From contig JAEBUN010000005.1 of the NCBI GenBank assembly GCA_023014365.1, positions 1,426,001 through 1,490,000 on the forward strand: a stretch of DNA of 64,000 nt, in the 5' to 3' direction. Positions 1-11,700 of the stretch are shown piece after piece (positions within the stretch are counted from its first letter, which is position 1; each line of letters opens with the position of its first letter). This DNA comes from Lepiota brunneoincarnata. Lineage: Eukaryota; Basidiomycota; Agaricomycetes; Agaricales; Agaricaceae. The position numbers and the translations under genes are program-made. The notes below the pieces were generated by a model. It worked only from the letters and a program-made list of their open reading frames with translations, was not told the origin of the DNA and did not search any database.

Positions 1-549
1 TATAACAGGTAGGAGTCCCACGGATTGCCTAAGACAGCTTCGTTTGAACCTGCGAACATTTAGCAGATCGAGGACCTACCTGAACATGCTGCCAAACAAA
101 GCACGTATGCACAGACGCTACGAGTGCAAACCCGGTGACAGTATCCACAGAGCCAGTATAGGGATCCTTGAAAAAGTCTTAATAGCAATCGCGTGTGAGG
201 TAACACCCATTCCTCTACTAAAGAAGCTCGTACCAGCACTCCTCAGAACCTGCTTCACCTCGACCGGTAGGTTAGCGTAGAACGAGACCGTCAACTCGTC
301 TGATTTTGCGTATATAGTTTCTCCGTGCAATCTGGCATTAGTTCTTTCCGTCATTACTGATTCAGTCTCGTCGGCATCCATCATAGGTGTCGCCTGAGCA
401 CGATCATTGTGGGCCGGGGTCGTAAAGCGCGAGACTGGGTTTTGGTTGACGGCCAATCTGGATGTTTTGCGTACTGGGGAGCTTGCTTTTTGCCGCAATC
501 TTGACGAGCGACGCGGTGCAGGAGCCGGAGAAGGAGAAAAGGTGGCCAT
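1..549 (-). CDS. NUP133: Nup133-like nucleoporin, N-terminal part only
   Basis: The gene runs off the left edge of the window. The start is the ATG at 549. Exons are 549-234, 177-80 and 28-1, with introns 233-178 (56 nt) and 79-29 (51 nt); both junctions keep the frame. The N-terminus is basic and rich in Pro, Ser and Arg. It is followed by a segment reading LPVEVKQVLRSADFFKDPYT, then DTVTGFALVASVHTCFVWQH and AIRGTPTCY. That pattern matches what I know of the start of the N-terminal beta-propeller in fungal Nup133/Nup155-type proteins. Nup133 belongs to the Y-shaped (Nup84/Nup107) scaffold complex of the nuclear pore. Assignment to Nup133 rather than another propeller nucleoporin is inference from memory of the family. 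Only about 146 residues are visible, so the alpha-helical C-terminal domain cannot be judged. Confidence 0.7.
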
Positions 550-722
550 GATTCTCGCTATGAGTGTTCAACGCGCTTTCTAATTCAAAGTCAAGGCCAC
601 TGGCTCCCAAACCTAACATGTCCAAACAGAATGACAAGATTAAATTAGGCTAAGGTACAAGATATGCGTTGTATCCTGTCCATCTACCGAACAAAAAAGC
701 AGCTAAGTAGCAATAATACTTT

Positions 723-1340
723 TTACTTGCCACCAGAAGAGAACTTGGTGACGGACTTGGTGCCTGTGAAAGCTTGTGAACAAGATCCTGCCAAAACTCT
801 AGGAGCCTACCTTCAGAGATGGCGTGCTTCGCAAGCTCACCAGGAAGAATCAGGCGCACACTCGTCTGAATTTCGCGAGAAGAGATAGTGGACTTCTTGG
901 AGTAGGCAGCAAGTTCTTTGGAAGAACAATTAACTACCCGTTAACAAAAGCCGATGGAACGGAACCTACTGGATGCTTCAGTGGCAATACGCTCAAAGAT
1001 ATCGTTCACAAAGGAGTTGAGAATGGCCATCGCCTTGTTCGAGATTCCCGTATCAGGATGCACCTGCTTGAGCACTGTAGCGTAAAGTGGTCGGCAAAGA
1101 CTTTCAACCCTTCCAGATTGGACGTACATACCCTTATAGATGTAAGAACTATAGGTCTCTTTACGGGCCTTCTTACGCTTCTTCCCGTCACCGTTAGAGG
1201 GTGCTTTGTTTGTGCTCGCGCCAGGCTTGACTGGCGTCTTGGAGGCAACAGGGGCTTTTCCAGCAGTGGAAGCAGGCTGTTCAATTATACCCAACTTATA
1301 TCCATGTACGATAACCACGTATACTTACCTTGGGTGCCAT
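723..1340 (-). CDS. HTB1: Histone H2B
   Basis: Core histone H2B, which pairs with H2A in the nucleosome. Four exons (1340-1329, 1276-970, 915-811, 763-723) join to 465 nt, giving 154 residues. The first exon encodes only MAPK. The N-terminal tail is rich in Lys, Pro and Ala. The histone fold is unmistakable: [15 protein letters not shown] near residue 60, then [20 protein letters not shown], the [17 protein letters not shown] helix and the C-terminal AVTKFSS-type end, here [11 protein letters not shown]. Three introns of 47-54 nt interrupt the gene. The upstream neighbour is a methyltransferase transcribed the same way, so the head-to-head H2A partner that many fungi have is absent here. Confidence 0.97.
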
Positions 1341-1507
1341 TGATGCGTGTAAGTAGTGGTGAAGAAGAGGAAAGGTGTGATTGCCAATTAGTTGGGTCGC
1401 GTCCTGTTTATGAGCCGTCACGGATTGCGGACTTCGAATTCGTGCATTGGTATATCACGTGCGGTTAGAAGAATGGTCACCAGCAACGCGTACATCATGT
1501 GATCTAT

Positions 1508-2529
1508 CTACTTCTTTTGTGCAACAACGACTATCGTTTTGTAAGGGTACTTGAACGTGCCTGCAGCTTCGTCAATCCAATCTTTCCCATCACCCTTCTG
1601 CAAAATATCTTTGATTTTTTGTCGAACCTCTTCCTTCTGATCAGGCGGAAGGACAGCAATGTAACTCTTGCTGCTTGCCCTGTCTACAACAGTCGCTTCG
1701 GTCGCCGAGAGCGCATAGTCCCACACTTGTTTCTTCATGCGGCTCGAAAAATTGCTTGTAGGATGGGGTATCGAACGTCTGCTTCCACAAGTTGTGCCGG
1801 AACTGAGGTGAACCACACTCATGCTGTTCGATGGTATCTCGAACTTGGGCCACCCAACGAGCTGCCCCCCTACGCGGCATGAGCCTGGATGAATAGTGAC
1901 ATACATTTGCATACCAACCTGTCTTCTAGATTCCAAATGCATGCGAAAGTGCCGTTGGGCTTAAGGATCCGAGCAAACTCTGCTGAAGCACGATCATAAT
2001 CAGGACACCAATGGTAAGCCTAATGAACATGAGGCAGCCTGATATGAAAGTTATGTGGAGCCAACCCAACCTGGGCAATGACAACCAGATCAGCCGAACC
2101 ATCCTCCACGCCAGTGTTTTGGAAGGTTCCCTCGCGCAAACGGATACGATCATCATGAACAGATTTCGCAAAGACTTCTCGCATTCCCTCACTTGGCTCA
2201 ACAGCTACCAGATTTTGGATAGACGCGTTCCATTCCAGATCAGCCAATAACGCTCTCGTGAATATCCCTGTGCCACATCCAATTCTGTTATTCATCAGCT
2301 ACGGTCCTGCTGATCTACTTTGGAACTCACTCTACAATGTTATAAGGCGCACTGCCTCTCAACGCCCTGCGGATGTGCCCAAGAGCGATCGACTGATAGG
2401 TGGGGCGGGCGCTGTGCCGAACAAGCGGTTAATGAGTGTGGAAACGATGTTGTGGAAACCCTACCGGTCATAGAGCTCATTAGTACCTGTTCCAAAGCCT
2501 TGCTGGGCGATAGAGTGTACGAAAGACAT
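1508..2529 (-). CDS. SAM-dependent methyltransferase, with an apparent one-base frameshift
   Basis: Class I (Rossmann-fold) S-adenosylmethionine methyltransferase of the small fungal family of about 275-300 residues; substrate unknown. The start at 2529 opens with MSFVHSIAQQGFGTGTNELYDR. Exons are 2529-2465, 2411-2331, 2284-2071, 2019-1919 and 1869-1508. Visible motifs are ARPTYQ, motif I EIGCGTGIFTRALL, the acidic motif II region LVAVEPSEGM, the post-I ADLVVIAQ and ILKPNGTFACIWNLEDR. Near residue 190 the frame carrying HNLWKQTF...FFEPHEE gives way to the frame carrying VWDYALSATEATVVDRA...SKSYIAVLP. Dropping one base from the three-T run at 1730-1732 (AAA in the sense strand) restores one reading frame of 273 residues. 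The only GT-AG alternative would be a 31-nt intron, which is too short for this genome. The C-terminus is YPYKTIVVVAQKK. Confidence 0.85.
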
Positions 2530-2883
2530 TTTGCTATCGAGGTCTGGGAGAGAGAGGGAGATTATCATAAGCAAAGTGTGGAATTGATTGCAACATGATG
2601 AGAATCCCAGCGCCCAGATTAGCCCGGACGATGCAATCACACAGGCCAGTCGCGTCCACCACGGATTAGCGAGGTCGGCGTCGCAATGAGTGCATTGTGA
2701 AGGTAGTAACTTGACGTCGCAAATGGAGCTGGCGGTGGCAAGGGACAGATCAGGCTAAACTAACCCCTTTACAGATGCCGCAGGCCGTAGCGACTATTTC
2801 CAAACACATGCCGCTGAACACTTTGCTCTATTCTCCCACCCACTCCCTACCCCTCCTTGCTGGCTTGCCACTTATTCTCTGTC
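2530..2883. promoter_or_regulatory. Shared upstream region of divergent genes
   Basis: 354 bases between the starts of the methyltransferase (-) and the sphingoid base kinase (+), so both promoters must lie here. The right half contains a CT-rich stretch (about 2821-2880), typical of basidiomycete start regions. I see no convincing TATA box and no reading frame of interest. Confidence 0.5.
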
Positions 2884-4878
2884 ATGGACATACAAGTGAC
2901 TGCACCTGGGTCCACATTCGTATTCCGGCTTACGACTGACGCGTTGGTCGTCAAGGATGGAGGCACGTTTTAGGCCCGTTCTTTGCCCTCTGCCGGTTCA
3001 TTTTAGCTGATGCCGCCTTTTTTTCACTAGAGGTTACTGAGCAGACCATACCCCATCGACATGTCCTCGCGAGCAGCTATGACGAAGAGGAGCACCTGAT
3101 GCAAGTGTCATACCTAATAAACAAGAGCAGTAAGAAGAAGGAAACTTCGCTGGCGCTTGTGACAATAGTTGGTACAGTCGAAAACGAGATTCAGGCTCTA
3201 GAATGGGCCGAGAAACTCATGAACACAGTATATGAAAGCAAGTTTGTCTTTAATTTCTTGCAGTCCTTTCGTCACTGACGTCTACAGGTTATGGCATCCA
3301 ACGGTCACGTCGCCTGAGGGTGCTCGTAAATCCGCATAGCGGTATGGTATGTCCGATATTGTTCTCTCTTCCACACCTGGTTGATTTCGCGACACAGAAA
3401 AAAGGGACCTACGTATTCTCAAAGATTGTCGAACCTATTTTCCGTGCAGCCGAATGCCAGCTCCATATCACCTGTGCGTGGGACGTCTTTTACATCATAG
3501 GTTCCCTTTCACGCAAATTTCAGATACGACCCACAACGGCCACGCACATGACATCGCCAAAGACCTTGCGACCAACTATGATGCTGTTGTGACAGTTTCT
3601 GGTGACGGCTTGATACACGAAGTCCTCAACGGCTTTGCTGGGCACGCCGATCCACTCAAGGCCCTTAGTATACCAGTGGCTCCCATACCTACAGGATCAG
3701 GTAACGGTCTGTCGCTGAACTTGTTGGGTGCAGAGGTGAGTGTAATTCATTGCTCTTGACCCGGTCAAATCTCATATACTCCGCTAGAATGGCTTTGACG
3801 TTACGGTGGCTGCTCTCAATGTTATCAAAGGTACGCTAGTGAGTTCATGTGGGGCTGACCCACAGCTTACCATGCATAGGTCAACCAATGAAGGTGGACT
3901 TATTTTCGTTCACACAAAGCGACAAAAGGACAATATCCTTCATGTCGCAGTCTCTCGGGCTCATGGCCGATCTGGATATAGGAACCGAAAATTTACGTTG
4001 GATGGGCGATACACGTTTCCTAGTTGGACTTCTCCGGGGAAGTACGTACAAAATATCTTTTTGGCTATCCCATTTTGATGTATTTTCAGTCATCCAGTTC
4101 AAAGCGTGCCCAGTGCAGCTATCATACAAAGCTGCCGAGAAGGACAAACACAAGATGGCAGAGAGTGTCACGTTGCATCGCAAGAATAAGAAGAATACTC
4201 CTAGTGCATCTCCCGTGACTCCCGAGAGCGAAGTTGTTGAAACCTTACCACCGCTGAGATACCTGCCGGGAGACAACGAGGGTTGGACGACATTTGATGA
4301 GCCGCTTCTATATGTGTATGCCGGAAAAGGACCCTTTGTTGGGCGGTATGTTGAACGCACCTCAAGGCCCATAACGTCGTTTGGCTTACTAGAATGTCAG
4401 GGACTACATGGCCTTCCCTGTGTCGCTGCCTGACGATGGCCTGATTGACGTTATGGCAATGCCACTCGTGTGTCAACCCCTGAGCTACCTATTCTTCGGC
4501 GCTGACCTGCTATTAGTCGTCGCGGAAGGATGTTATCGCTGGTATGGTAGGTGCCGAGAAGGGTGATACATACTGGTCGCCAAAAGTGAGCTCACTGCCA
4601 TTTTGTTGCATCCCCTCTTCATACATCTTTCTCCACAGCTTCATTATGTCAAAGCACACGCATATCGGGTCAAACCTTTAAAGAAGAAAGGCCGTATAGC
4701 CGTCGATGGTGAAATGTACCCGTTCGAAGAGTTCCAAGTTGAGGTCCATCAATGCTTGGGAACGTTGCTCAGCCCTTATGGGCACTATGCCGTTGATTTT
4801 ACTCCCCACCCCCCTGCTGCTGGTGGCAAGAGATCGAAGCCTACTGAGGAGAAGAAGCCCCCTGTCGTGGGATCCTGA
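2884..4878 (+). CDS. LCB4: Sphingoid long-chain base kinase (Lcb4/Lcb5 / sphingosine kinase family)
   Basis: Phosphorylates sphingoid long-chain bases, acting in sphingolipid turnover and signalling at internal membranes. Eleven exons (2884-2962, 3031-3237, 3288-3346, 3398-3473, 3524-3735, 3788-3830, 3880-4041, 4090-4345, 4401-4467, 4517-4585, 4639-4878) sum to 1470 nt, 489 residues. An N-terminal PH-like part (FRLTTDALVVKDGE, TEQTIPHRHVLASSYDEEEH) precedes the diacylglycerol-kinase catalytic domain. The domain shows LVNPHSG, TTHNGHAHDIAKDL, the nucleotide-binding SGDGLIHEVLNG and PTGSGNGLSLNLLG. Later come GLMADLDIGTENLRWMGDTR and DYMAFPVSLPDDGLIDVMAM, and the C-terminal DGEMYPFEEFQVEVHQ. 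Two introns (2963-3030 and 3238-3287) begin with GC instead of GT. Frame and the multiple-of-three total support both. Lcb4 versus Lcb5 cannot be told apart. Confidence 0.92.
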
Positions 4879-5176
4879 TCCACTTTACCGACGGAAAGGA
4901 TAGGATATTGTTATTGTTTCCAACTTTATTTCCCGTGTTTTGTGCATTTGATACCCTCGTGTTTTCTCTGCCCCCTGATTCCCCATGTTATACTCTATAA
5001 TTCCCATCAGTTATTGTCTGCTAGCGCATAGTGATGCCGTCTTCACAGTACAATCCTGCGTTCAATGTGTCCGAGCGTGCTGTGGGGGAATATGTGGCCA
5101 AAAGCAGCTCAACTTCGAATTCCCGGCCACCCTGGTATAAATTGATGGGCCAACATAACCTAGATACCCAGAATCC
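4879..5176 (+). promoter_or_regulatory. 3' UTR of the kinase and promoter of the next gene, with TATA-like box
   Basis: Tandem intergenic stretch of 298 bases. A TATA-like element TATAAATT lies at 5137-5144, about 40 bases before the ATG at 5177, a plausible core promoter position. The left part is T-rich as expected for a fungal 3' UTR. Confidence 0.35.
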
Positions 5177-6232
5177 ATGTTCTCCCGAACTATCCCCCGC
5201 ACCCTCCTAGCCTCGTTTCGGGGACACAACTACCACTCCGAAGCCCTCGACAAATGGATCAAGAACCCACCGACAGCAGTCCTCGGAGACTCTTTTCACC
5301 GCGAAACCCTCTCCGACCTGTACATCACACTCCCCACGCGAGACGGTACACGCAAACCATATGTCGAGGCTCAAGCGGGTCAGCCAGTGCTCCGCGGTGC
5401 ACAACTAGCATTCTTTCACGCTCGTAAACCTGAACATCTTCTCCGCGCAGACGGGACAGACGAGGTCATTTCACCTCCGGCACCATTCCTTCGTCGGATG
5501 TGGGCTGGTGGGAAGATGGTGTGGGATAACGAGAACCCATTGATTGCGGGTGCCAAGACGCATGCAAGGGCGAGTGTGGCCGATGTGAAACTGAAGGGGG
5601 TCGAGAAGGGCAAACCTATGGTGTTTGTTACACAGAGGATTGAATATGAAATGGACGGACACAAGGGGAAACCCTCATTGATCGAGGAGCGGTCGCATGT
5701 GTATTTCGAAGTGAAAGATGGAGAGGAGGAGGCAAAGAAGCCTGCCCCTCGGCGTATGCACTTGATATCATCGTTCACTAAACTGTTGCTGACTGGGAAC
5801 TGGGACTAGCAATCGAGGTTCCCTCGTCCGTCGATTTTTCGTTTACATACACACCAAGCGTCGTCACCCTCTTCCGCTTCTCTGCGCTCATGTTTAATGC
5901 GCACCATATCCATCTAGATAAAGAATACTCGCAGAAGAATGAAGGATACCCAGGTGCGTCGATCCCGTTTTCCTCCAAAGCTATTAGACTCACCTCACGC
6001 GGCAGAACGCTTGGTACATGGACCACTTACTGCCCTTATGCTCCTCGAAACTGTCGCCTTTGATAAACCCGACATTCGGATTAAATCCTTTGATTACCGA
6101 GCCACCAACCCTATGATCGTTGACAGAATGGCTACAATCAACGGTGTATGGACAGGCACAGATGCCGCGCAACTATGGTGTATCGATGAACAGGGAGTCG
6201 TGGGCATGACCGGTAGAATCAGAGTCGAATAG
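5177..6232 (+). CDS. HTD2: Mitochondrial 3-hydroxyacyl-thioester dehydratase (HTD2-like, MaoC/hotdog fold)
   Basis: Dehydratase of the mitochondrial type II fatty acid synthesis pathway, which feeds lipoic acid production. Three exons (5177-5753, 5810-5953, 6006-6232) give 948 nt, 315 residues. The first residues (MFSRTIPRTLLASFRGHNYHSE) look like a mitochondrial presequence: Arg-rich and without acids before residue 20. The middle shows PPAPFLRRMWAGGK and IEYEMDGHKGK. The second half carries the hotdog hydratase signature TLFRFSALMFNAHHIHLDKEY...EGYPERLVHGPLTALMLLE, in which the FNAHHIHLD region and the VHGPL segment hold the expected catalytic surroundings. The C-terminus is the typical QGVVGMTGRIRVE. 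The main alternative is another MaoC-like hydratase, for example mesaconyl-CoA hydratase-like; the length and presequence favour Htd2. Confidence 0.85.
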
Positions 6233-7023
6233 GCTGTTCGTTTGCTCGTTTGACAACGAACCAAATTTACACGAGTCCCCAAACCCTGATCAGCCTACCA
6301 CAGCTCGAATCCCCCCGACTGTGGGCTACCTCTGGTGGCTTTCTCGTTCCTGATGTCTCTGGGTCTTCAGGTTCCAATCGTGGCTTGAACCGATGGGACT
6401 ATGGATGGTAAATCGTCGCAAACATTTGCGGCACCCCAGATCAATGCCCTCCTGGGTATCGGACTGTGCTGGTCGAGAGACGCCGGAATCGCTCTCGCAA
6501 GATCTTATCTCAAGCCTCATGTAGCTATAGTGCGGGCGAAATATTGAGTTTGAGTGGTCTAGGAACAAGCTGGGACACGACTTCCGTGTGATTGCAGTCA
6601 CCTACCATTCACCGTCACGGTGAACTTAGTGCCATTAAAAATAGGGCATTCCTGCTACTGCTGTTGGTAGCGTCTATGCTGGTAGCAAACAGGGGCCTGT
6701 GTCTTTGCGCCTTTCTTGCCAGGACCACTCCATACAAACTCCCATGGAACATCTGTCAAAGGGCCTCGCAAAATAGTTATTATGGTGCATATTTTGCGGA
6801 GACATTGGAGAAACATCCAGCGTATACTCAGGGAGGGACCAGTTGGGGACGCATGTTTTAGCCAGCGAACTATGGTTGTCTCGAGCTCTTGGGATAGCCT
6901 TCGACGAGACATATAGCGATGAGAATAAACGTCATCGATCAAATCTCTGGCATTAACGAGTGATAGCTTATTGCCTAAGGGGAACGTTCGGCCATTCAGG
7001 GGACCTATACTTTTGATAAAAGA
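6233..7023. other. Intergenic region with two unsupported minus-strand reading frames
   Basis: 791 bases between the convergent ends of the dehydratase (+) and the PRCC gene (-). Two minus-strand open frames, 6942-6655 (95 codons) and 6601-6326 (91 codons), are the longest. The first begins DDVYSHRYMSRRRLSQELET and contains ETTIVRWLKHASPTG. I do not recognise either, and I could not join them by a convincing intron. They could be a decayed gene or chance. Confidence 0.3.
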
Positions 7024-8456
7024 CTAAAAGCCTACATATCAAAGTTCTTAATGCACTTATGCATTCCAAGAAACGGGAGGCACACACCATATTTATTCCC
7101 AGCTTCCTTCCGATTCCTCTTACCCTCTGCAATTTTCTCCTCCAGTGCCTCTTTGTTTTCATATGCTTCCTTGAGAAGCGTAGACAGCTGATGCCTTGAT
7201 CTCGCAATTCCGCTGAGTTTGCTCGCCTGTGGGGTATGAAAGAGGTGAGAGCACCAAGTTTTAGAATGAAATTCAGGAGAAAGGAGAAATTGCTACTCAC
7301 GCTAAATTTCATTTTAGGCTGCTCGGCCGGTCCAGTAGCACCCTTTGTCAAAGCCTTCCTCTCCTCCCTCTCCTTGATCTCTATCTTGGCCTTTTCCATC
7401 TCTTTCATGGCGTCAACCTCTGAAGCGCCATCTTCATGCCCCTCAAACCCTTTAATTGTGCCCTTCTCCAGTCCACGAACATATGTATCATATTCGTCTT
7501 GCCATTTTTTTCTGAATTTCTCGTAGTACTCGGGATCATGTGCTGCCCAGCTACCAGAAGGTAGTAGGTAGTAGCCAGGGTAGGGATCTTGACGCGTTGG
7601 TTCGGGTGGCTCGAATGTTGGGAGTGCTGGGGCAGAAGAGACGGTGGGCAGGGAGAAGGAGGACTTGGAGGAGGCCAGACAGGACGAGATTGATGCTTTG
7701 GGGCCATCTGTTCAAATCCTTAGAAAACTCGTTTCAATTATTTGTCAGCTGTGAGAAATACACACCTGGTGAAAGGTGATTAACTGGAGTTGCAGCAGAT
7801 ACGCTTGGCAATAACGGGTTAGCAGGCAACTTTGGCTTTTCCTCCAAGGACACATTAGCTTTCCCCTTCACAAGTGAGGGCGGTAAGAACGGCAACGAAG
7901 AGGATGTTGTTGTTGTTGTTGTTGTTGCTGTTGTTGTGGGACTCTGCTGCCTGGCTATTGTAGCATCAAAGCCCTCTCCGTCCTCTCCTTCTTCGCCTCC
8001 GTTAGCGGTGACGGCGGCTGAAGCAGCGCTCCTATTTGTGTTAAAAATCAGTCCGGGTCTGTTTCCTCCGCCCAAAACACGTTCTGCCGGTGGCATAATG
8101 GGGCCTTTCTGTTTGGGTGCAGGCAACATCGATAGCAAGGACGAATTCCCGGGCCCTATTCTCAGTCTCTTTGCAGCAGGGCGTTCAAGTTCTGTGACAT
8201 CCTTTTCCTCGTTATCGTCCCTGGGCAACTCTGGTAAACCAATGACAATCTTCTTGGGGGCGCGTTTCGTTGTTCTGGGTCGGGGTAATGAAGTTTTCGA
8301 CGAGCTTGAATCGTTCGATGAAGGTGGTGGTAGGTTACTCGAGTGTTTCGAGGTTTTGGGGGCAGGGGTAGAAGCCAGTTGTGGCCTTGAAGCGCTTCGC
8401 TTCTCTGCTTCGCTCTCGCTCTCGCTGCCGCTACCGTAGCTGTCAAGGCCAAGCAT
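7024..8456 (-). CDS. PRCC-family nuclear protein
   Basis: Fungal relative of human PRCC, a proline-rich nuclear protein linked to pre-mRNA splicing and to the mitotic checkpoint through MAD2B. Four exons (8456-7766, 7707-7301, 7226-7088, 7031-7024) give 1245 nt, 414 residues. It opens with MLGLDSYGSGSESESE, the conserved short start of the family, followed by a low-complexity half with KKIVIGLPELPRDD and a Thr/Ser run. The C-terminal half contains SWAAHDPEYYEKFRKKWQDE, the KGFEGHEDGASEVDAMKEME segment, and the diagnostic ending KLSGIARSRHQLSTLL...EGKRNRKEAGNKYGF. The final GF and stop sit on an 8-base last exon after a 56-nt intron; without it the KYGF end typical of the family is lost. Function in this fungus is inferred from the family. 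Confidence 0.88.
7914..7937. repeat. GTT trinucleotide microsatellite
   Basis: An imperfect run of GTT units (one GCT interruption) inside exon 1 of the PRCC-family gene. On the coding strand it reads as a threonine tract (ACA/ACT-type codons, with one Ala). Such in-frame repeats often vary in length between strains. Confidence 0.7.
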
Positions 8457-8795
8457 AAGGTGGAGAGAGTAAGAGCACAGCTTGATGTAAGCGCCTGATT
8501 GTATTATGTTCAGGATGAATTGTTAATAACGAGTGCAATGTCCAACAACTATCTACAAGTCCAGTTATGCAATACTTAGTGTCTATAAACGAGTGATAAA
8601 TGCGAGAGAGCAAGGTAAGACACCATCTACAAAAATTATAGAATATTTTATTAAGGCGAGTCCATGCGCGGAAGGCGGATTTTAGTGTCAGACCAGAATG
8701 ATAGTTCATGTTTCTTTGGTCTATAACGTACTTCCTAAATTCCATATGGTGTGGTTGTAAAATCGTGATCATGGCCGTGCTGTGGAGTTACAACG
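8457..8795 (-). promoter_or_regulatory. PRCC gene promoter and glucan synthase 3' UTR
   Basis: 339 bases upstream of the PRCC-family start (8456) and downstream of the glucan synthase stop (8796). Both genes read leftward. It is A/T-rich toward 8620-8660. I see no other gene; the minus-strand frame 8772-8443 looks like chance. Confidence 0.4.
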
Positions 8796-11700
8796 TTAGA
8801 CGATATTGGGATGAATAGAAGAAATGGACTTGCAGAGCTGCTCCTTGCGGTAGAACCAGAAGTAACCGAAAACAATGACTAGTTGACAAACGAGAGCTAA
8901 CCAGAAAGGGGCGGATGCCATGGGGCTGCCTACAAGAAATCGTAACATTTCAATATATTCACATAGCAACAGACAAGGGACTCACCTGTAAGACCTTCGC
9001 TAAAGTCCCATTTCGAAGCATCAGGAAACACGGTCGCTGGTCCAAGACGGTTGGGAGCAGTCGCACGAGCGATCATGACACAAACTGAGCCGATCACTTG
9101 AGCAAGAGCGAGGGTGGCGCAGACGTGCAGACGGGACAGGGTCTGTAACAAGATCATACCCAAACCGACACCCTGGATGGCATCTAATACTCCCAACCAC
9201 AACCACAGCGAGATGCCAAGATAGGGTCCTCCAGAACCTGCCCAGGGGATGTAGAGAGCCAAGGATGAAGTACCCCAGAGCATCTGACACCACCTGGGAG
9301 CCCCGAGGCCAACAGCGAAGACAGGTAGTAGCCAAGTATGTGTCTTGCTAAAGTGTGTGAGGATTAACAACATGATGGCCCAAACCCCGACGAAGAATGC
9401 GACGATGAGAAGAAGGATATGCCACTTCGGTATCGAGACACTCCAAAGGAAGCCCCAGTTACGTCCATAAGGCTAACAGCTTTGTCAGTCTTACTGATGT
9501 TCGACGAGGTATAAGTGATCACTCACCCCGCTCAACCAATAGTCCCGCAAGATTTCGGATGCAAGGAACCAAAGAACAAGTTTACGACGGAACAGAGTCT
9601 TGAAAAAATGAGGAACCTTGGGTGGTGTCTGGCGATAGTACTCTGGCAACCCGTAAAGCATGACATAGGCGAAAACGAGGCTGACGCAGGCAAGAGGCCA
9701 CACGATGAGGCAGATCCACCATGGTGGGATATATCCGTCCTCTCGTCCATTGAGCGAATAACCCCAGTACCACAGTGCAGCGACCCAAATTTGCTGTGAA
9801 CCTTGGACGACACATGCTCGCATGGTCCAAATTTCGGTAGCAGCACCCTACCCGAATGTGCGTGAGTAAAGGAGACATGGTAGGAAAAGAGCGGGAACGT
9901 ACTGCTTCTTCACCAAAATTCAAGCCGAAGAACAGGAACCCGGCGGCGGAGGCAATGGCGTAACACCATGTCGCAGCACTAGCCAATGCCCTGTGAGCGG
10001 GCGCGAAAACAGAGTGAATGGAGGGCAAGCCAATCAAGAAGAACGCGAGACCGAAGAAGATCCAAGGGGCAGAAAGAACGTAGATGGATGGTTTCAAGCG
10101 GAACATCGGGTACCATACCGCAGATGCAGCTAGGAAAACAGCTCCAAGCACATACAACTGGATATTATCTTGCCAGTTGCGACCAGTCAGTAGCGTGATT
10201 TGGAAACTCGTTGCGCTTAGCATCTGGCCCAGCGCAATAACGATGGTGTACAGCGGCCAGCCTTTGATTTCTCTTGACATGGCAATCTGCAACCGAGTCA
10301 TGGGGACAATGTCATGTTGGCTAGTATCATGGGGGAGTACTCCATCATATTCGGCGTGAGGAAATCCTTGATTATTGGGAGCTACACCTATGTTAGTGGT
10401 ATAGCCTAAGAGTATGAAAAGGGCAACTCACAGTCTGGGCGAGAGTATATCGAAGGCGAAGGGGTACCCCAGATGGAATCACGCTGTGATGATATGATGC
10501 TGGCTGCACTGGAGAGCTTGTCTTTCCGAACTTTACCAAAGAACGCCTCTTCACTTTTCATCAGATACTTTTCAATGGACAGTTCACGTTCAGAGTTCTT
10601 GGCATCAAGCATCTGCAGTTTCTGTACGAATTCAGAGGCAACTCCACCATCTGCATCAGTGAACTAGAAGACAAATAAATCAGTTGGATCGCCCTCTTTC
10701 AGTTACAGCAGGACATACCGAGGCAATGGCTTTGTTCAGTGGCGAATTCGATTTCTCGTCAACGATTGATGAGATGGATTCAACCGAAGACACCCTTGAA
10801 TGTGCTCCAAAAGGTTTAGAAGGTGCAAGCCCCCCATCCAAGAACGGATCAGGGGCACCCTTCTGATCCTTAGCGATTGCCCGGTTTGCCCTCTCCAAAA
10901 AATCCGTATAACCCTGAGGCGTCGACGAACTGCTACCAAAGGAGTCGTCAACTGCAAACCGGGGCGGCAGAGCTGAATGCTCCCCATTTGGTGTTGCGAT
11001 TGATTCCTGACTGCGATGCGCAGGCGACTGTACATAGCTGTTCATACTGCGGCTGTCCCATTCAGGTTGGTTGGGATAAGCTTGTACGACAGGGTTCCAA
11101 TCGTCCGTGTCAGCCATGGGACGCATGCCAACACCACCGCCATCATTGGGTCTCCAGGCATTAGCTCCAGAGACACTTCGACTCGTGGTGACACTACGCC
11201 TGTGGAAGTCTTCCATACGCTGGCGCCATTCGACCACCGGGAACCGCTGAACAGCAGATCGGGCGCGGAGAATCGCTCGTTCCTCTTCCGTAGATTTTAG
11301 AGTCATTTTGATCGTCTTGGTTAGCTGTGAGAGCATGTGTGCCGTGGAGCTAGATTCGACGGGGTACCACTGTATGTGCTTGTTAAAATACTACTGCTAG
11401 CGACCAAAAAGGTGTTTCACTTACCCAGCCAGGCATAAGACCAAGACCGCCCAAACGGCTTCCAACTCCAAGAGCGCCCTTTCTTCCGAACTCTACGGCC
11501 ACAAGTCCAAAAGGCTCATCACGAGAAGGTATCAAAGCAAAGTCAGCCCCACTGAACAGATAAGGAGGCAAGGCAGTGAACTCGGGCTTGGAATAAACGC
11601 GGTCGGGGTAAATTTCCATCAGACGCGCCAACTTCTCTGCAGCAAACCTCCCATACAAGTCAATGACAGGTCCAACAGCGATCAACTGGATCGAAGGCCG

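Noticed and set aside
7936..8439. Plus-strand open frame of 167 codons
   Set aside because: It lies antisense to exon 1 of the PRCC-family gene and reflects the biased codon use of that exon.
8930..10301. A stand-alone membrane transporter gene
   Set aside because: The hydrophobic frames are the C-terminal membrane domain of the alpha-1,3-glucan synthase; upstream exons connect in frame to its GT5 domain.
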